This document shows, piece after piece, positions 44,672 through 53,880 of a stretch of 64,000 bases of DNA; position 1 is the stretch's first letter; every line of letters starts with the position of its first letter. Where the stretch lies: the NCBI RefSeq assembly GCF_000317435.1, contig NC_019751.1, forward strand, positions 4,712,001 to 4,776,000, read 5' to 3'. The position numbers and the translations under genes were made by a program. This stretch comes from Calothrix sp. PCC 6303 (GTDB taxonomy: Bacteria > Cyanobacteriota > Cyanobacteriia > Cyanobacteriales > Nostocaceae). A model generated the notes under the pieces. The model did no database searches, was not told the DNA's origin, and was given only the letters and a program-made list of their open reading frames with translations.

Positions 44672-45880
44672 CTAAATTTTGATAAATAGGCGTTGACGGT
44701 ACATCATCCAAGCTACCCCCAACCACAGTAATACAGTAACAAAAGCAAATAAAAATGAACCATTTAAACCACCTGCCCAAGATGCAAAGAGATTTTTATA
44801 AATCACAGTGTATAGGTTCGTCGCCGTATCGCCTGTACCAATGACGGTTTTTGCCAATATTTTAATGAATAATACAGATGCGGTGAAAATAGCGATCGCA
44901 TTCATCCCCAAAACCTCAAATGGTTTAGCCCAACTCCGAATTTTTTGAACTTCAATCAATTCATAACACCCAGCCAGTAGCAACAATGCCCAGCCAGTAG
45001 TAAAAATTACATAGGAACTAGTCCACAATTTCTTATTAATCGGAAAATCTAAAGCAAATAACCAAGCAATAATTAAACAGCCAATTCCCGCTAAAGCTAA
45101 ACCCAAACTAGTACGTGTTTTTACTGGTTGGCTCCGTATCCATTGACCAGAAAAATAACCACCTAAAACACTAACAATTGCTGGAATTGTACTGAAAAGT
45201 CCTTCCGGATCACCAAAATTATTAAAACCATCACCTTTATAAAGATGTGCTTTTGGAATAATAAAACGATCAATATATGCAGCAAAATTACCTGTGCGAG
45301 TACCGATTTCCCCAGCGCCATATTCTGGAATTGGAACATACATCATTAATAACCAGTAACCCACCAATAACACCCCGGCAACAATCCATTGGGCTTTTTT
45401 CGGTAACTTCAAAACAATCAACGAAGCAAACAAGTATGTCAAGGCGATGCGCTGCAACACCCCCATAATTCGGAGAGTGCTAAAGTCAAAATAAGGTAAA
45501 TTTTTACTATTCCAAAATAGATTTAGGAATAAACCAAGGGCAAACAAAATTGCCCCACGGCGAAAAATCTTCTTGTAGGGAGGTTTGGCACCCCCAGCAG
45601 CAGAACTTTCCTTAGCCAAAAACTGCTGCAAAGCCCCAATCGCATCCTTTTCTTTTTCCACCTTGGGTATCACGTCGGTGTATTTAGCAAACGAAAACGA
45701 CATTGCCACACCGACAATAAAGAGGAAGAAGGGAAACACCAAATCAGCTAAAGTACATCCATGCCAATCGGCATGAAGCAAAGCAGGATAAACATTTGGT
45801 TCTGCCAGACTCACCATATTCACAAGAATCATACCTGCGATGGTGGCACCTCGAAATACATCCAGTGAAGTTAGGCGCAT
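44672..45880 (-). CDS. Heparan-alpha-glucosaminide N-acetyltransferase-like membrane acyltransferase (402 aa)
   Basis: The sequence has about ten membrane helices and the N-terminal signature RLTSLDVFRGATIAGMILVN followed by WHGCTLADLVFPFFLFIVGV of the DUF5009/DUF1624 (HGSNAT/YeiB-like) family. Enzymes of this kind move acetyl groups across a membrane onto glycans; the bacterial substrate is unknown. Loop charge pattern supports a cytoplasmic N-terminus. The gene stands alone between a CAP gene and peroxiredoxin Q. Start ATG fits the first helix. Confidence 0.85.
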   Translation of the reverse strand: MRLTSLDVFRGATIAGMILVNMVSLAEPNVYPALLHADWHGCTLADLVFPFFLFIVGVAMSFSFAKYTDVIPKVEKEKDAIGALQQFLAKESSAAGGAKPPYKKIFRRGAILFALGLFLNLFWNSKNLPYFDFSTLRIMGVLQRIALTYLFASLIVLKLPKKAQWIVAGVLLVGYWLLMMYVPIPEYGAGEIGTRTGNFAAYIDRFIIPKAHLYKGDGFNNFGDPEGLFSTIPAIVSVLGGYFSGQWIRSQPVKTRTSLGLALAGIGCLIIAWLFALDFPINKKLWTSSYVIFTTGWALLLLAGCYELIEVQKIRSWAKPFEVLGMNAIAIFTASVLFIKILAKTVIGTGDTATNLYTVIYKNLFASWAGGLNGSFLFAFVTVLLWLGVAWMMYRQRLFIKI

Positions 45881-46100
45881 AGATTAAAACTAATTGATAA
45901 TATTTGATTTTTGGATTTAGTTCATCTTCCCTGATATTGAACAGAAAATACCCATAGTTGAGCCATATTTAAGATAAAATTTTGTAAAGCGATCGCAAGA
46001 TTTGTTTACCAAGTTAGAGGAAGTCTCGCCCTAAAACAGCGAGTTATCCCTGATGTTTGAAATTCTTCCCAACAAATAACTACAAAAAATTAGAAATTTT

Positions 46101-46547
46101 ATGGCAATTAAAACAGGTGATGCAGCCCCAGATTTTAGCCTGCCTTCGCAAAATGGTACATCAGTTAGCCTCCAAGATTTTCGTGGCAAATCAGTTGTGC
46201 TTTATTTTTACCCCAAAGATGATACACCGGGATGTACAGCAGAATCATGTGCTTTCCGCGATCAGTATGAAGTATTTAAATCGGCAGGTGCAGAAGTAAT
46301 CGGCATTAGTGGGGACTCTCCCGCATCTCATCAAAAGTTTGCAGAAAAATACCAGTTACCATTCACACTTCTAAGTGACCAAGGTGACAAAGTACGCAAT
46401 GCTTATGGTGCAAAGTCACTATTTGGTTTATTTCCCGGTCGGATTACCTATATTATTGATGGCAACGGTGTTGTCAAACATGTTTTTGATTCGATGCTGA
46501 ATTTTCAAGGACATGTGGAAGAATCCTTGAAGATATTAAACTCTTGA
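46101..46547 (+). CDS. bcp: Peroxiredoxin Q / BCP-type thiol peroxidase (148 aa)
   Basis: Peroxidatic Cys45 and the nearby Cys50 lie in DTPGCTAESCAFRD, the bacterioferritin-comigratory/PrxQ motif, and Arg is at the expected place after SPASHQKFAEKY. The single domain (about 150 residues) is complete. It reduces hydrogen peroxide and organic hydroperoxides with thioredoxin. The start ATG lies 20 bases after ACAAAAAATTAG and fits the first strand. No signal peptide, so cytoplasmic. Confidence 0.93.
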   Translation: MAIKTGDAAPDFSLPSQNGTSVSLQDFRGKSVVLYFYPKDDTPGCTAESCAFRDQYEVFKSAGAEVIGISGDSPASHQKFAEKYQLPFTLLSDQGDKVRNAYGAKSLFGLFPGRITYIIDGNGVVKHVFDSMLNFQGHVEESLKILNS

Positions 46548-46858
46548 CCAAAGCCGGTGGAAGCCTCCCCTTAAAAAGCCCCCTAACTCTTTTAGAGCGG
46601 CTGAGGCTTCGCCACGCCAAAGGCGAACGCCAAGTGTAAGGGGGTTGGGGGATCAAAAGCCTGGGACGCAACTATAAAAGACTTGTGTGTACACCGTAGC
46701 CTTTTAAGGGGAAAAGTTCTTTGGCTTTTCTTGCTTCCTCCAAAAACCCGTCTCCTGCCTCCTGCCTTCATTGACAAATAAAGTTACCTAACAATATGCA
46801 GGCGAATATCATCGAAATCGGCTAATCTAGCTGAATTAATACTGGTGAGGTTGAGGGT
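46548..46858. other. 311-bp gap with degenerate repeats
   Basis: It contains the AAAGCCCCCTAACTC and AAGGGGGTTGGGGGATC halves of a common cyanobacterial repeat and a GCCACGCCAAAGGCGAACGCC hairpin between them. Small frames on the minus strand are derived from these repeats. A GTG-start gene follows. Confidence 0.45.
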
Positions 46859-47986
46859 GTGAAACTTGGTCAATGGATTGGCTTATTAGCTATTGTTCTT
46901 TCGTCATATATTTTATGGCAGATACGGGAAGCTTTACTATTAGCTTTCGCTGCGGTTGTTCTAGCCACTACCCTTAATCGCCTATCTAGACGTTTCCAGC
47001 GACTGGGATTGAAGCGTGGGATTTCTGTAATTATTTCTGTTTTGATATTTATAGCCTTGGTTGTGGGATTCTTTTGGTTGATTGTGCCTCCATTTGTTGA
47101 TCAATTTCAAGAGTTAACACGAAAAGTTCCCCAAGGTTTGCAGCGTGTGAATTTTTGGTTACTAGAACAAAAAACCCATATTCCTCCTCAACTAATTACA
47201 TATATTCCTGATATTAATCGCTTGGTTCAAGAAGCACAGAGGTTTATTAGTCCGGTTTTAGGGAGTTCTTTTGCTTTTTTGTCGGGTTCTTTAGAAGCTT
47301 TACTCAAAATATTACTGGTGTTAGTTTTAACAGGGATGTTCTTAGCAGATCCCAAAGCTTACCGCAAAGTATTTGTCCGCTTATTCCCTTCATTTTACCG
47401 CCGACGTATTGATGGCATTCTCGATAAATGCGAAGAGTCTTTAGAAGGATGGGTGACTGGTGCATTTATTGCTATGAGTGCTGTGGGAATTATGAGTGTG
47501 GTGGGATTGTCCATTCTCGGTGTACCTGCGGCTTTAGCATTGGGAATTTTGGCAGGATTTTTGAATTTAATTCCTAATTTAGGTCCGACAATGAGCGTGA
47601 TTCCGGCAATGGCGATCGCATTATTAGATGCACCCTGGAAATCTCTAGCTGTGTTCATTGTTTATTTAGTTATTCAGCAAATTGAAAGTAATTTTCTTAC
47701 ACCGTATGTAATGGCTCGTCAAGTATCCCTTTTACCTGCGGTAACTTTAATTTCTCAACTGTTTTTCGTGACTTTCTTTGGTTTCTTGGGGCTGTTTTTA
47801 GCCTTGCCTTTAACTGTAGTTGCCAAAATTTGGGTACAGGAAATTCTGATCAAAGATATCTTGGATCAATGGAATAGTGATGCAGAAAGAGAAACTGAAT
47901 TTGTGATGATTTCTGAAGTACAAAACGTAATCAATGTTCAACAACCACCGCCAAACGATGTACCAACTAAAAAGGAAGAAGAATAG
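46859..47986 (+). CDS. AI-2E family (PerM-like) transporter (375 aa)
   Basis: Eight hydrophobic segments are visible in the order of the family: the first pair at about 5-40, the extended loop with FVDQFQELTRKVPQGLQRVN, then the six-helix part (SALEALLKILLVLVLTGMFL; SAVGIMSVVGLSILGVPAAL; GFLNLIPNLGPTMSVIPAMA). The cytoplasmic tail is acidic. The start is GTG at 46859 with GAGGTTGAGGG upstream. The name comes from E. coli TqsA; many members have no proven AI-2 role. Neighbour peroxiredoxin is probably unrelated. Confidence 0.85.
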   Translation: MKLGQWIGLLAIVLSSYILWQIREALLLAFAAVVLATTLNRLSRRFQRLGLKRGISVIISVLIFIALVVGFFWLIVPPFVDQFQELTRKVPQGLQRVNFWLLEQKTHIPPQLITYIPDINRLVQEAQRFISPVLGSSFAFLSGSLEALLKILLVLVLTGMFLADPKAYRKVFVRLFPSFYRRRIDGILDKCEESLEGWVTGAFIAMSAVGIMSVVGLSILGVPAALALGILAGFLNLIPNLGPTMSVIPAMAIALLDAPWKSLAVFIVYLVIQQIESNFLTPYVMARQVSLLPAVTLISQLFFVTFFGFLGLFLALPLTVVAKIWVQEILIKDILDQWNSDAERETEFVMISEVQNVINVQQPPPNDVPTKKEEE

Positions 47987-48293
47987 TTTGTTATCAGTTG
48001 ATTTGTCCGTTCGGTTTAGATTGACTTGCGCTCTATCTAAGCTGACATCTTAAATAAAGTAGACAACAATACAACTTATATTTAGTGTAGTATTACTAAA
48101 CACTTTACACGCAAAGACATTAACAGCGCGAGTTTAGCTCAAATTATTCTATTATTCAACACATTTCAACCAAATTCTGTATTCCCTTAATTATCATTTT
48201 CAGGTAAGGTGCATATTTGAAAGGAAATTTTATTTGATACTGACGGTAAAAAATTCAGCAGCACATAATTGTAGAAGTGCGAGGATGATCATA
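47987..48293. other. 307-bp gap before FKBP gene
   Basis: No gene is supported. A TTG at 48234 would extend the FKBP gene upstream but lacks conservation. GAGGATG occurs just before the chosen ATG. Otherwise AT-rich. Confidence 0.4.
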
Positions 48294-48722
48294 ATGACAC
48301 AAGCAAAAATTGGTGACACTGTTACTGTTCATTACACAGGGAAACTGTCTGATGGAACAGTTTTTGATTCTTCTAACGGTGGCGACCCTTTAGAATTTAC
48401 ACTTGGCGAAGGAGAGCTAATAGCTGGATTTGAAAACGCAGTTGTAGGAATGAATACTGGTGAGACAAAAACAGCAGAGATTCCTGTGGAGCAGGCTTAT
48501 GGCTTGTATAATCCGGATATGGTAATTGAAGTCGATCGGGAACAAATGCCAGCGGAATTAGAACCAGAAGTTGGTCAGCAGTTGCAACTCGAGCAACCTA
48601 CAGGGGAAATGATTCCAGTTGTGATTACCAAGGTTGAGGAGTCTCTGGTGACTTTGGATGCAAATCACCCTTTAGCTGGGGAGGATCTAGTTTTTGATAT
48701 TGAGCTAGTAGCGATCGCATAA
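48294..48722 (+). CDS. FKBP-type peptidyl-prolyl isomerase, SlyD-like (142 aa)
   Basis: The ATG at 48294 (MTQAKIGDTVTVHYTGKLSDG) is preferred over a TTG at 48234; GAGG lies upstream and the domain begins there. FKBP features are intact (YTGKLSDGTVFDSS, then a SlyD-like IF domain with PVEQAYGLYNPDMVIEVDRE, and HPLAGEDLVFDIELV at the end). SlyD-like proteins fold nascent chains and often handle metal ions, although the His-rich tail of E. coli SlyD is missing. Cytoplasmic. Confidence 0.9.
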   Translation: MTQAKIGDTVTVHYTGKLSDGTVFDSSNGGDPLEFTLGEGELIAGFENAVVGMNTGETKTAEIPVEQAYGLYNPDMVIEVDREQMPAELEPEVGQQLQLEQPTGEMIPVVITKVEESLVTLDANHPLAGEDLVFDIELVAIA

Positions 48723-48749
48723 TTAGTTTGACGCTGAAAATAGCCTCCG

Positions 48750-48775
48750 ATCCGCGACTGTTTGAAGTCGCGGAT
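48750..48775. terminator. Bidirectional hairpin between convergent FKBP and MsrB genes
   Basis: ATCCGCGACT and AGTCGCGGAT are perfect 10-base arms around a 6-base loop. The hairpin sits between two converging genes, so it could end both transcripts, but no T run is present on either side. Confidence 0.55.
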
Positions 48776-48787
48776 ACGCGGTTATCT

Positions 48788-49195
48788 CTACTGTTGATCA
48801 AACTTCAGAGACACACCATTGATACAGTAACGCTTACCTGTTGGTGCTGGACCATCATTAAACACATGACCTAAGTGTCCACCACAATTTTTGCAGTGAA
48901 CTTCTACCCTAGTCATGAAGAATGAGCGATCAACAGTTGTGTCTATTCCCTCTTCAATGGGTTGATAAAAACTCGGCCAACCTGTGCCACTATCAAATTT
49001 AGTGGTTGATGTAAAAACGGGAGTTCCACAAGCAGCGCAAACATAGGTACCTTCACCATACTCTTTATTTAGGGGGCTGGTGTGAGGACGCTCCGTACCA
49101 TGTTTACGAAGTACCTGAAACTGTTCTGGTGTCAAGCTTTCCTTCCATTCTTGATCTGTCTTCTGGATCTTAAATTCGTTTTGTGAAGTTGCCAT
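48788..49195 (-). CDS. msrB: Methionine-R-sulfoxide reductase MsrB (135 aa)
   Basis: The zinc-binding CxxC pairs are CAAC and CKNC, the GTGWPSFYQP loop is present, and the catalytic Cys is in RYCINGVSLKF near the C-terminus. MsrB reduces methionine-R-sulfoxide in proteins, with thioredoxin as donor. The length is typical. The gene is convergent with the FKBP gene and ends 65 bases from it. Confidence 0.96.
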   Translation of the reverse strand: MATSQNEFKIQKTDQEWKESLTPEQFQVLRKHGTERPHTSPLNKEYGEGTYVCAACGTPVFTSTTKFDSGTGWPSFYQPIEEGIDTTVDRSFFMTRVEVHCKNCGGHLGHVFNDGPAPTGKRYCINGVSLKFDQQ

Positions 49196-49535
49196 CGTTA
49201 GCTCCCATGCAATATCTGCAAATCTCTTAAGTCTATTCTTTACATATTGTTACAGAAATTATCTCCGACTGGGAGTAGAGATTTACGCTTTAATCGCAAA
49301 AAGGCTCACAGTTTACCACAATGAGGCATGATCGTTTTGTCACTGCCGAAGTCAGGGAAGCTTTCTAGCAGGGGCAGAGGGGAGGATTGGAAGCTCAGAC
49401 TCCCACCAGTCCAGAGCGTCCTGGAATGACGGAGCTTGATACCCATGTTCCGCTCCAGGGCAGGGCTTGCTCTCCCCGCTCCCTACCCCCTGCCCCTCCG
49501 TTTCTTCGATCAATGCGTAAGTTCTGCAATCGTTT
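49196..49535. other. 340-bp gap with repeat-derived frame
   Basis: The minus-strand frame at 49352-49549 contains GGGTAGGGAGCGGGGAG-type repeat sequence and is not called. No other gene seen. The tract belongs to the same G-rich family as at 5005. Confidence 0.5.
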
Positions 49536-49745
49536 TTAATCAACACCAAGCATCACATCAGTTGATTTAATTACAGCATAAGCTGTCTTACCTTCGGCAA
49601 TTCCTAAGGATTCAACAGAGTCTTTCGTAATAATTGCGGTAACTTCAACTCCTGGAGACAACTCAAGAATTACTTCCGAATTAACAGTACCAGGAATAAT
49701 TTTTTTTACAGTAGCTTTAAGTGTATTTCTCGCACTAAGTTTCAT
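49536..49745 (-). CDS. Molbindin/TOBE-domain protein (69 aa)
   Basis: A start at the ATG at 49745 (MKLSARNTLKATVKKIIPG) is preferred over one at 49778. The single Mop/TOBE domain (TLKATVKKIIPGTVNSEVIL; IAEGKTAYAVIKSTDVMLGV) covers the whole protein, so it likely binds molybdate or tungstate as a small oligomer. No modABC gene adjoins. A monomer of this size fits known molbindins. Confidence 0.85.
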   Translation of the reverse strand: MKLSARNTLKATVKKIIPGTVNSEVILELSPGVEVTAIITKDSVESLGIAEGKTAYAVIKSTDVMLGVD

Positions 49746-49838
49746 CTTTTTTATCCAATTTTGCGAATACTTACTCACTAATAGTACTAAATCAAACTTA
49801 GTTAGATGAATTACTTTAGAAATAATTAATTTTATGAC

Positions 49839-50714
49839 TTATGCTTGTTCAGGTTGATTTAGATCGCGTTTAAAAATGATCATTTCTGTGCCGATTACGG
49901 GGTTTCTTGCTACTAGCCTATCTAAAATATCAACTATTTCTAAATGACTAAAATCTAACTCTTGAGAGCGTTGAAACATTTCCAATGCTAATTTGTCTTG
50001 TTGACTAGGTTTAAGATCGTACCATTGGTCACTGACTTTAATCACTAGGCTACTGGTAGCGAAGTTTGCCTGAGTTGATTTGATGATTCCTGAAGAAACG
50101 CGATCGCTTACTTCTGATATCCTGTTTTCTATAGATGCAATTAGCGTTTGTTCGGGTGTGAGGGGGACAAATACGGGTGTTGGTGTCTCTGTGGGTATTG
50201 GTTCTGGTACTTCCTCTATTGGTTCCTCAGTCGCTTCTACTACTGGTGTCTCTTCAACTATTGGTGGTGATGGTTCGATATCAACAGCAATCGGTGGGGA
50301 AACTGTGGGAGTTATAGTTGCTTCTGGGGTAGAAATAGTTGGTGTTACAGGTTCGATTTCTGGTGCCTTAGCAATCTCAGTAGTTTTACCAGTAAATATA
50401 GAAGTTGTTCCCCATATTAACACCACGGCTACAAGCACAATTGCTCCACCCAAAGCAGTATCTGATAGTTGGGAAGCTAAACCCACAGGTAACAGCGAAC
50501 GGATTCCATTGAGAATTCCCCCGCTAACTGTAGCACTAGAATCATCACTACTGGGTTCAGTTTCAAGTTTATCCACCGTCACTTCGAGAACACCAATTGT
50601 TCCCCGCAAAAATTGGATAATTGTAGTCTTCCAAAATGGCTGAGGTCTTGGGTAGCGCTTTCGACGCGGATCTGGAGAATTAGGAGGTTGGGAGTTAAGA
50701 TTGCCTTGTGACAT
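49839..50714 (-). CDS. Membrane-anchored protein with Pro/Thr/Glu linker (291 aa)
   Basis: A cytoplasmic-type N-terminus (about 90 residues, with KTTIIQFLRGTIGVLEVTVD) is followed by a membrane segment at about 88-105 (ALGGAIVLVAVVLIWGTTS). A Pro/Thr/Glu-rich linker at about 115-190 leads to a helical C-terminal domain (LIASIENRISEVSDRVSSGI; SDQWYDLKPSQQDKLALEMF). The layout is of a conserved cyanobacterial protein of unknown function. No catalytic motif is visible. It is divergent with the P450 gene. Confidence 0.65.
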   Translation of the reverse strand: MSQGNLNSQPPNSPDPRRKRYPRPQPFWKTTIIQFLRGTIGVLEVTVDKLETEPSSDDSSATVSGGILNGIRSLLPVGLASQLSDTALGGAIVLVAVVLIWGTTSIFTGKTTEIAKAPEIEPVTPTISTPEATITPTVSPPIAVDIEPSPPIVEETPVVEATEEPIEEVPEPIPTETPTPVFVPLTPEQTLIASIENRISEVSDRVSSGIIKSTQANFATSSLVIKVSDQWYDLKPSQQDKLALEMFQRSQELDFSHLEIVDILDRLVARNPVIGTEMIIFKRDLNQPEQA

Positions 50715-50811
50715 GAAATTTTGACCGAAAAGAACTAATCTCTGAGCGAATTGGAAAACAATAAGGTACTATCTGGGTAGTCTGAAGTTTTTGGTGGACA
50801 AAGGTGGATTT

Positions 50812-52374
50812 ATGTTCCAAGAGATTACTGGTCAGATTGCTTATTCTTCCTCATTTGCATATTTAGCTACAACCCTAAGCATTACTAGCATAGCAGGAAC
50901 AATTGGTTGGCGCTGGTGGAAACAAAAGAAGACATATAAATCACTTCAATCACTCCCTTCTCCTCCCCAACACTGGTTGTTAGGAAATATTCCGCAAATG
51001 TTAGCAGCAGTAAAACAGAAGAAATTATTTCGGCTATTTTTTGATTGGAGTCAAGAACTAGGTCCAATGTATGTTATTTGGAATGGCAGCCATCCAACTG
51101 TTGTTTTAAGTAAACCCAAAGTTATTGAAGATACCATTGTCAATGGTATGAGAGATGGTAGCCTAATCAGAACTCAGCGATTGCGCCAAGCCTGGAACGA
51201 TATCATTGGTCCGATTATGATCGGAGAAACCGGGACTGAGTGGCAGTGGCGACGCAAGGCTTGGAACCCAGAATTTAGTTCTAGCAGTCTCTCGAAGTAC
51301 GCGGAATTTATTAGCCAAGCCTGCGAACAAGTCATTGAGACACTGAAGGAAGCATCTCCACCAAAAGAAGTTCAGGTAGATCCTCTGTTTGTAGAACTAA
51401 CAATGAGGGTGATTTCTTCTCTAGTGCTGGGTATTCCTGTGGATAAAAATAGCACTAGTAATGAAGGTCCACCCTTGGAAGTGATGAAGATGTACGAAGC
51501 GATGTCTGTTGTCGGCTATCGGTTTCTACGACAAGCTACTGGCGAGAAGAGATGGATGAAATATTTGCCAACTAAAAATTCACAAGATTATTGGGCAGCA
51601 AGGCGATATTTGGAGGAATTTATAACTCCTCGTGTAGACTTAGCTTTACGGATAAGCCAACAAAATAAAACCGATTTACCACAGGTAAGTTCTTTGTTCC
51701 AGGAATCAATGTTAGTTAAAATCGCTGCCAAAGAAGCAAAATACGATCGCCAAACATTAATAGCAGAATCTGTTGAACTCTTAATAGCTGGTACTGACAC
51801 AACAGCCCATAGTTTATCCTTTGCAGTCGCAGAGTTGAGCTTAAATCCAAGAGTTTTTCAGCAAGCACAGGACATTGTTGATCAAACTTGGAACAACTTT
51901 GGCGGTATTAATGCAGAAAGCCTCAAGGAATTGGCTTATATTCGCGCAATTATTAAGGAGACATTGCGTCTTTATTCAGTCGCATCAGGCTCAACTTCGA
52001 TGCAGACTCAACGTGACACCGTAATTGATGGTAAAGAGATTCCTCGTGGTACAGGAGTATCATGGTCGATGCTTGCTGCTGGAAGAGATCCAGAAGTTTA
52101 TGCTAATCCAGAGGAATTTTTGCCGGAACGTTGGTTAGATAAGAGCAAAGAAACTAGTCCATTGCCAATGATAGACTTTGGCTCAGGGCTTCATCGTTGT
52201 TTGGGAGAGCATCTATCAATGCTGGAGTCAACTACGATGTTAGCATTATTGCTCCGCTACTTCGACTGGGAATTGGTCAACGGTCGTTCTTCTGTGGAAC
52301 AATTACAACAAAATCTGTTAATTTATCCGTCTGATAAAATGCCAGTGCGCTTTCGGTTGAGAAATTGGGAATAA
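50812..52374 (+). CDS. Membrane-anchored cytochrome P450 (520 aa)
   Basis: The ATG at 50812 has AAAGGTGG four bases upstream; a TTG at 50791 is less likely. An N-terminal hydrophobic segment at about 9-32 (YSSSFAYLATTLSITSIAGT) is followed by a Pro-rich hinge (LPSPPQHWLLGNIPQ), as in membrane-bound P450s. The I-helix AGTDTTAHS is at about 326, the ExxR is KETLR, and the haem-binding FGSGLHRCLG has Cys463. It differs from soluble CYP110/CYP120 of cyanobacteria in the anchor and length. Substrate unknown. No redox partner adjoins. Confidence 0.9.
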   Translation: MFQEITGQIAYSSSFAYLATTLSITSIAGTIGWRWWKQKKTYKSLQSLPSPPQHWLLGNIPQMLAAVKQKKLFRLFFDWSQELGPMYVIWNGSHPTVVLSKPKVIEDTIVNGMRDGSLIRTQRLRQAWNDIIGPIMIGETGTEWQWRRKAWNPEFSSSSLSKYAEFISQACEQVIETLKEASPPKEVQVDPLFVELTMRVISSLVLGIPVDKNSTSNEGPPLEVMKMYEAMSVVGYRFLRQATGEKRWMKYLPTKNSQDYWAARRYLEEFITPRVDLALRISQQNKTDLPQVSSLFQESMLVKIAAKEAKYDRQTLIAESVELLIAGTDTTAHSLSFAVAELSLNPRVFQQAQDIVDQTWNNFGGINAESLKELAYIRAIIKETLRLYSVASGSTSMQTQRDTVIDGKEIPRGTGVSWSMLAAGRDPEVYANPEEFLPERWLDKSKETSPLPMIDFGSGLHRCLGEHLSMLESTTMLALLLRYFDWELVNGRSSVEQLQQNLLIYPSDKMPVRFRLRNWE

Positions 52375-52947
52375 CACCTGATCCTCACAAACATATCCAA
52401 ATATTCCCCCACTCCCTTTGTTTATTCAGGATCTCAAGTAAAATTATTGCGAGTTAGGATAATATTTTATCTGCCTGACTATATTATTATTGTGATTAAC
52501 TTCGGCTAAAATTTCTACATTTGGAGACTTGTCAGTAACCCAGCCCTAAAGGGACTGAGCTTGTTTGAGAAATCAAGCAAGCTGTACTGACCAGACCACC
52601 TGACAACAGGTAAACGTTATTTGAGTCACGACACCCTGCGGATGCGTAGCTAGTCCCCTGCTCTGTCGCTTGTGATTAAACAGTTCTAAGGTCACTGGAA
52701 CAGTGTTGCAAGCCTAACAAGCTCTTATAACAGGTCGTTCGCGTAGCGTGTCCCCTTGGGACTTAGCTAACATTACCCCGAAAGGGAGTTAGTTTCCAGG
52801 TTCCAATCAAAAATCTGGATTTTAACATCCACGGTGGTTAAAACCACTGCCTTCGGCACGCAAGCTGCGTGTCGCGGCTGGTGAGCCATGTCGAACCATC
52901 CCTCTCAGCACTAAAGTGGCTGAGTTTCCCGCATACCGAGTATTTGT
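52375..52947. mobile_element. IS200/IS605-like remnant or non-autonomous element (core about 52535-52930), no transposase
   Basis: At the left, CAGCCCTAAAGGGACTG (52541-52557) folds as an imperfect hairpin with one bulged base, then GCTTG pairs with CAAGC (52559-52578). At the right, CTCAGC-ACT-AAAGTG-GCTGAG (52904-52924) forms a similar hairpin with one bulged base. Such bulged end hairpins are the hallmark of IS200/IS605 transposons, whose ends in cyanobacteria share this type of sequence. The interior has several small hairpins and no TnpA or TnpB frame. It may be a passive (PATE) element, or a remnant with an orphan omega-RNA-like end. Exact cut sites not determined. Confidence 0.6.
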
Positions 52948-53835
52948 ATGAATCTAAAACGCCGTAAATTTTTGTCATTAGCTGGGATAGGCGCGTTTGC
53001 ATCTATATTTTATGCCTATTCAGTAACGGCTAAAAAAAATTTGGAACCGACAAACTCTCGGAGAAAAGATTTATTATTTAGATTTGTTTCCGTTGCTGAT
53101 ACTGGAACTGGTACTAAAGGTCAGTATGCTGTGGCAAATGCTATGGCAAACTACCATACTAAAAATCCTTATGATTTAGTAGTTTTAGCCGGGGATAATA
53201 TCTATACTAATGGGGAATTTGAAAAAATTAACGAAGTATTTGAACGTCCTTACGGAAAGTTGCTCAAAAAAGGTGTAAAGTTTCGAGCGGCTTTGGGAAA
53301 TCATGATATTCGCACTGCCAATGGTGATCTTCAGGTGAAGTATGCTGGCTTTAATATGAAAGGTCGTTATTACACCTACAATCGCAATCAAGCCCAATTT
53401 TTTGTTCTAGATACTAATAGTAATGCTGATTGGAAAAATCAATTAGTTTGGTTAGAGCAAGAATTAGCTAAGTCTAAAGCACTTTGGAAGATAGTTTATG
53501 GACATCATCCCATCTATGCTTCCGGTCAATATGGCAGTAATCCAGACTTTATTCAAATATTTACACCGATGTTTCAAAAATATAATGTCCAACTATATAT
53601 TAATGGACATGAACACCATTATGAACGAACAGCAGCTATTAATGGAACTACCTATTTAATTTGTGGTGGTGGTGCTGGAACTCGTCCAGTGGGTAAAAAT
53701 CCTTGGACAGAATACTCAGCCGAAAAGTTGAGCTTTGCTAGCTATGAAATATATCCAGATATAATTGAAATTCAAGGAATTGGTACTGATAATCGAGTTT
53801 TTGATCGTGGTGTCATCAAACTAAAATCTGTGTGA
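52948..53835 (+). CDS. Tat-exported metallophosphoesterase (295 aa)
   Basis: The N-terminus has a twin-arginine signal (KRRKFLSLAG, residues 4-13, and hydrophobic core to about 27). The calcineurin-like motifs are Asp51 (VADTG), GDN at 82-84, GNHD at 117-120, GHHP and GHEHHYE. The fold resembles purple acid phosphatase/acid phosphatase-type enzymes, so it probably cleaves phosphate esters in the periplasm. The CPBP protease gene follows 45 bases later on the same strand. The start ATG directly follows the IS605-like remnant, so its promoter may lie in that remnant. Confidence 0.88.
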   Translation: MNLKRRKFLSLAGIGAFASIFYAYSVTAKKNLEPTNSRRKDLLFRFVSVADTGTGTKGQYAVANAMANYHTKNPYDLVVLAGDNIYTNGEFEKINEVFERPYGKLLKKGVKFRAALGNHDIRTANGDLQVKYAGFNMKGRYYTYNRNQAQFFVLDTNSNADWKNQLVWLEQELAKSKALWKIVYGHHPIYASGQYGSNPDFIQIFTPMFQKYNVQLYINGHEHHYERTAAINGTTYLICGGGAGTRPVGKNPWTEYSAEKLSFASYEIYPDIIEIQGIGTDNRVFDRGVIKLKSV

Positions 53836-53880
53836 GCAAAATCAAAAAAATGACTTAGAAAAAGGAGATAATTACGTAAA

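Noticed and set aside
49352-49549. 65-codon minus-strand frame in the gap before the molbindin gene
   Set aside because: It reads through GGGGCAGGGGGT-type repeat sequence and shows no family features.
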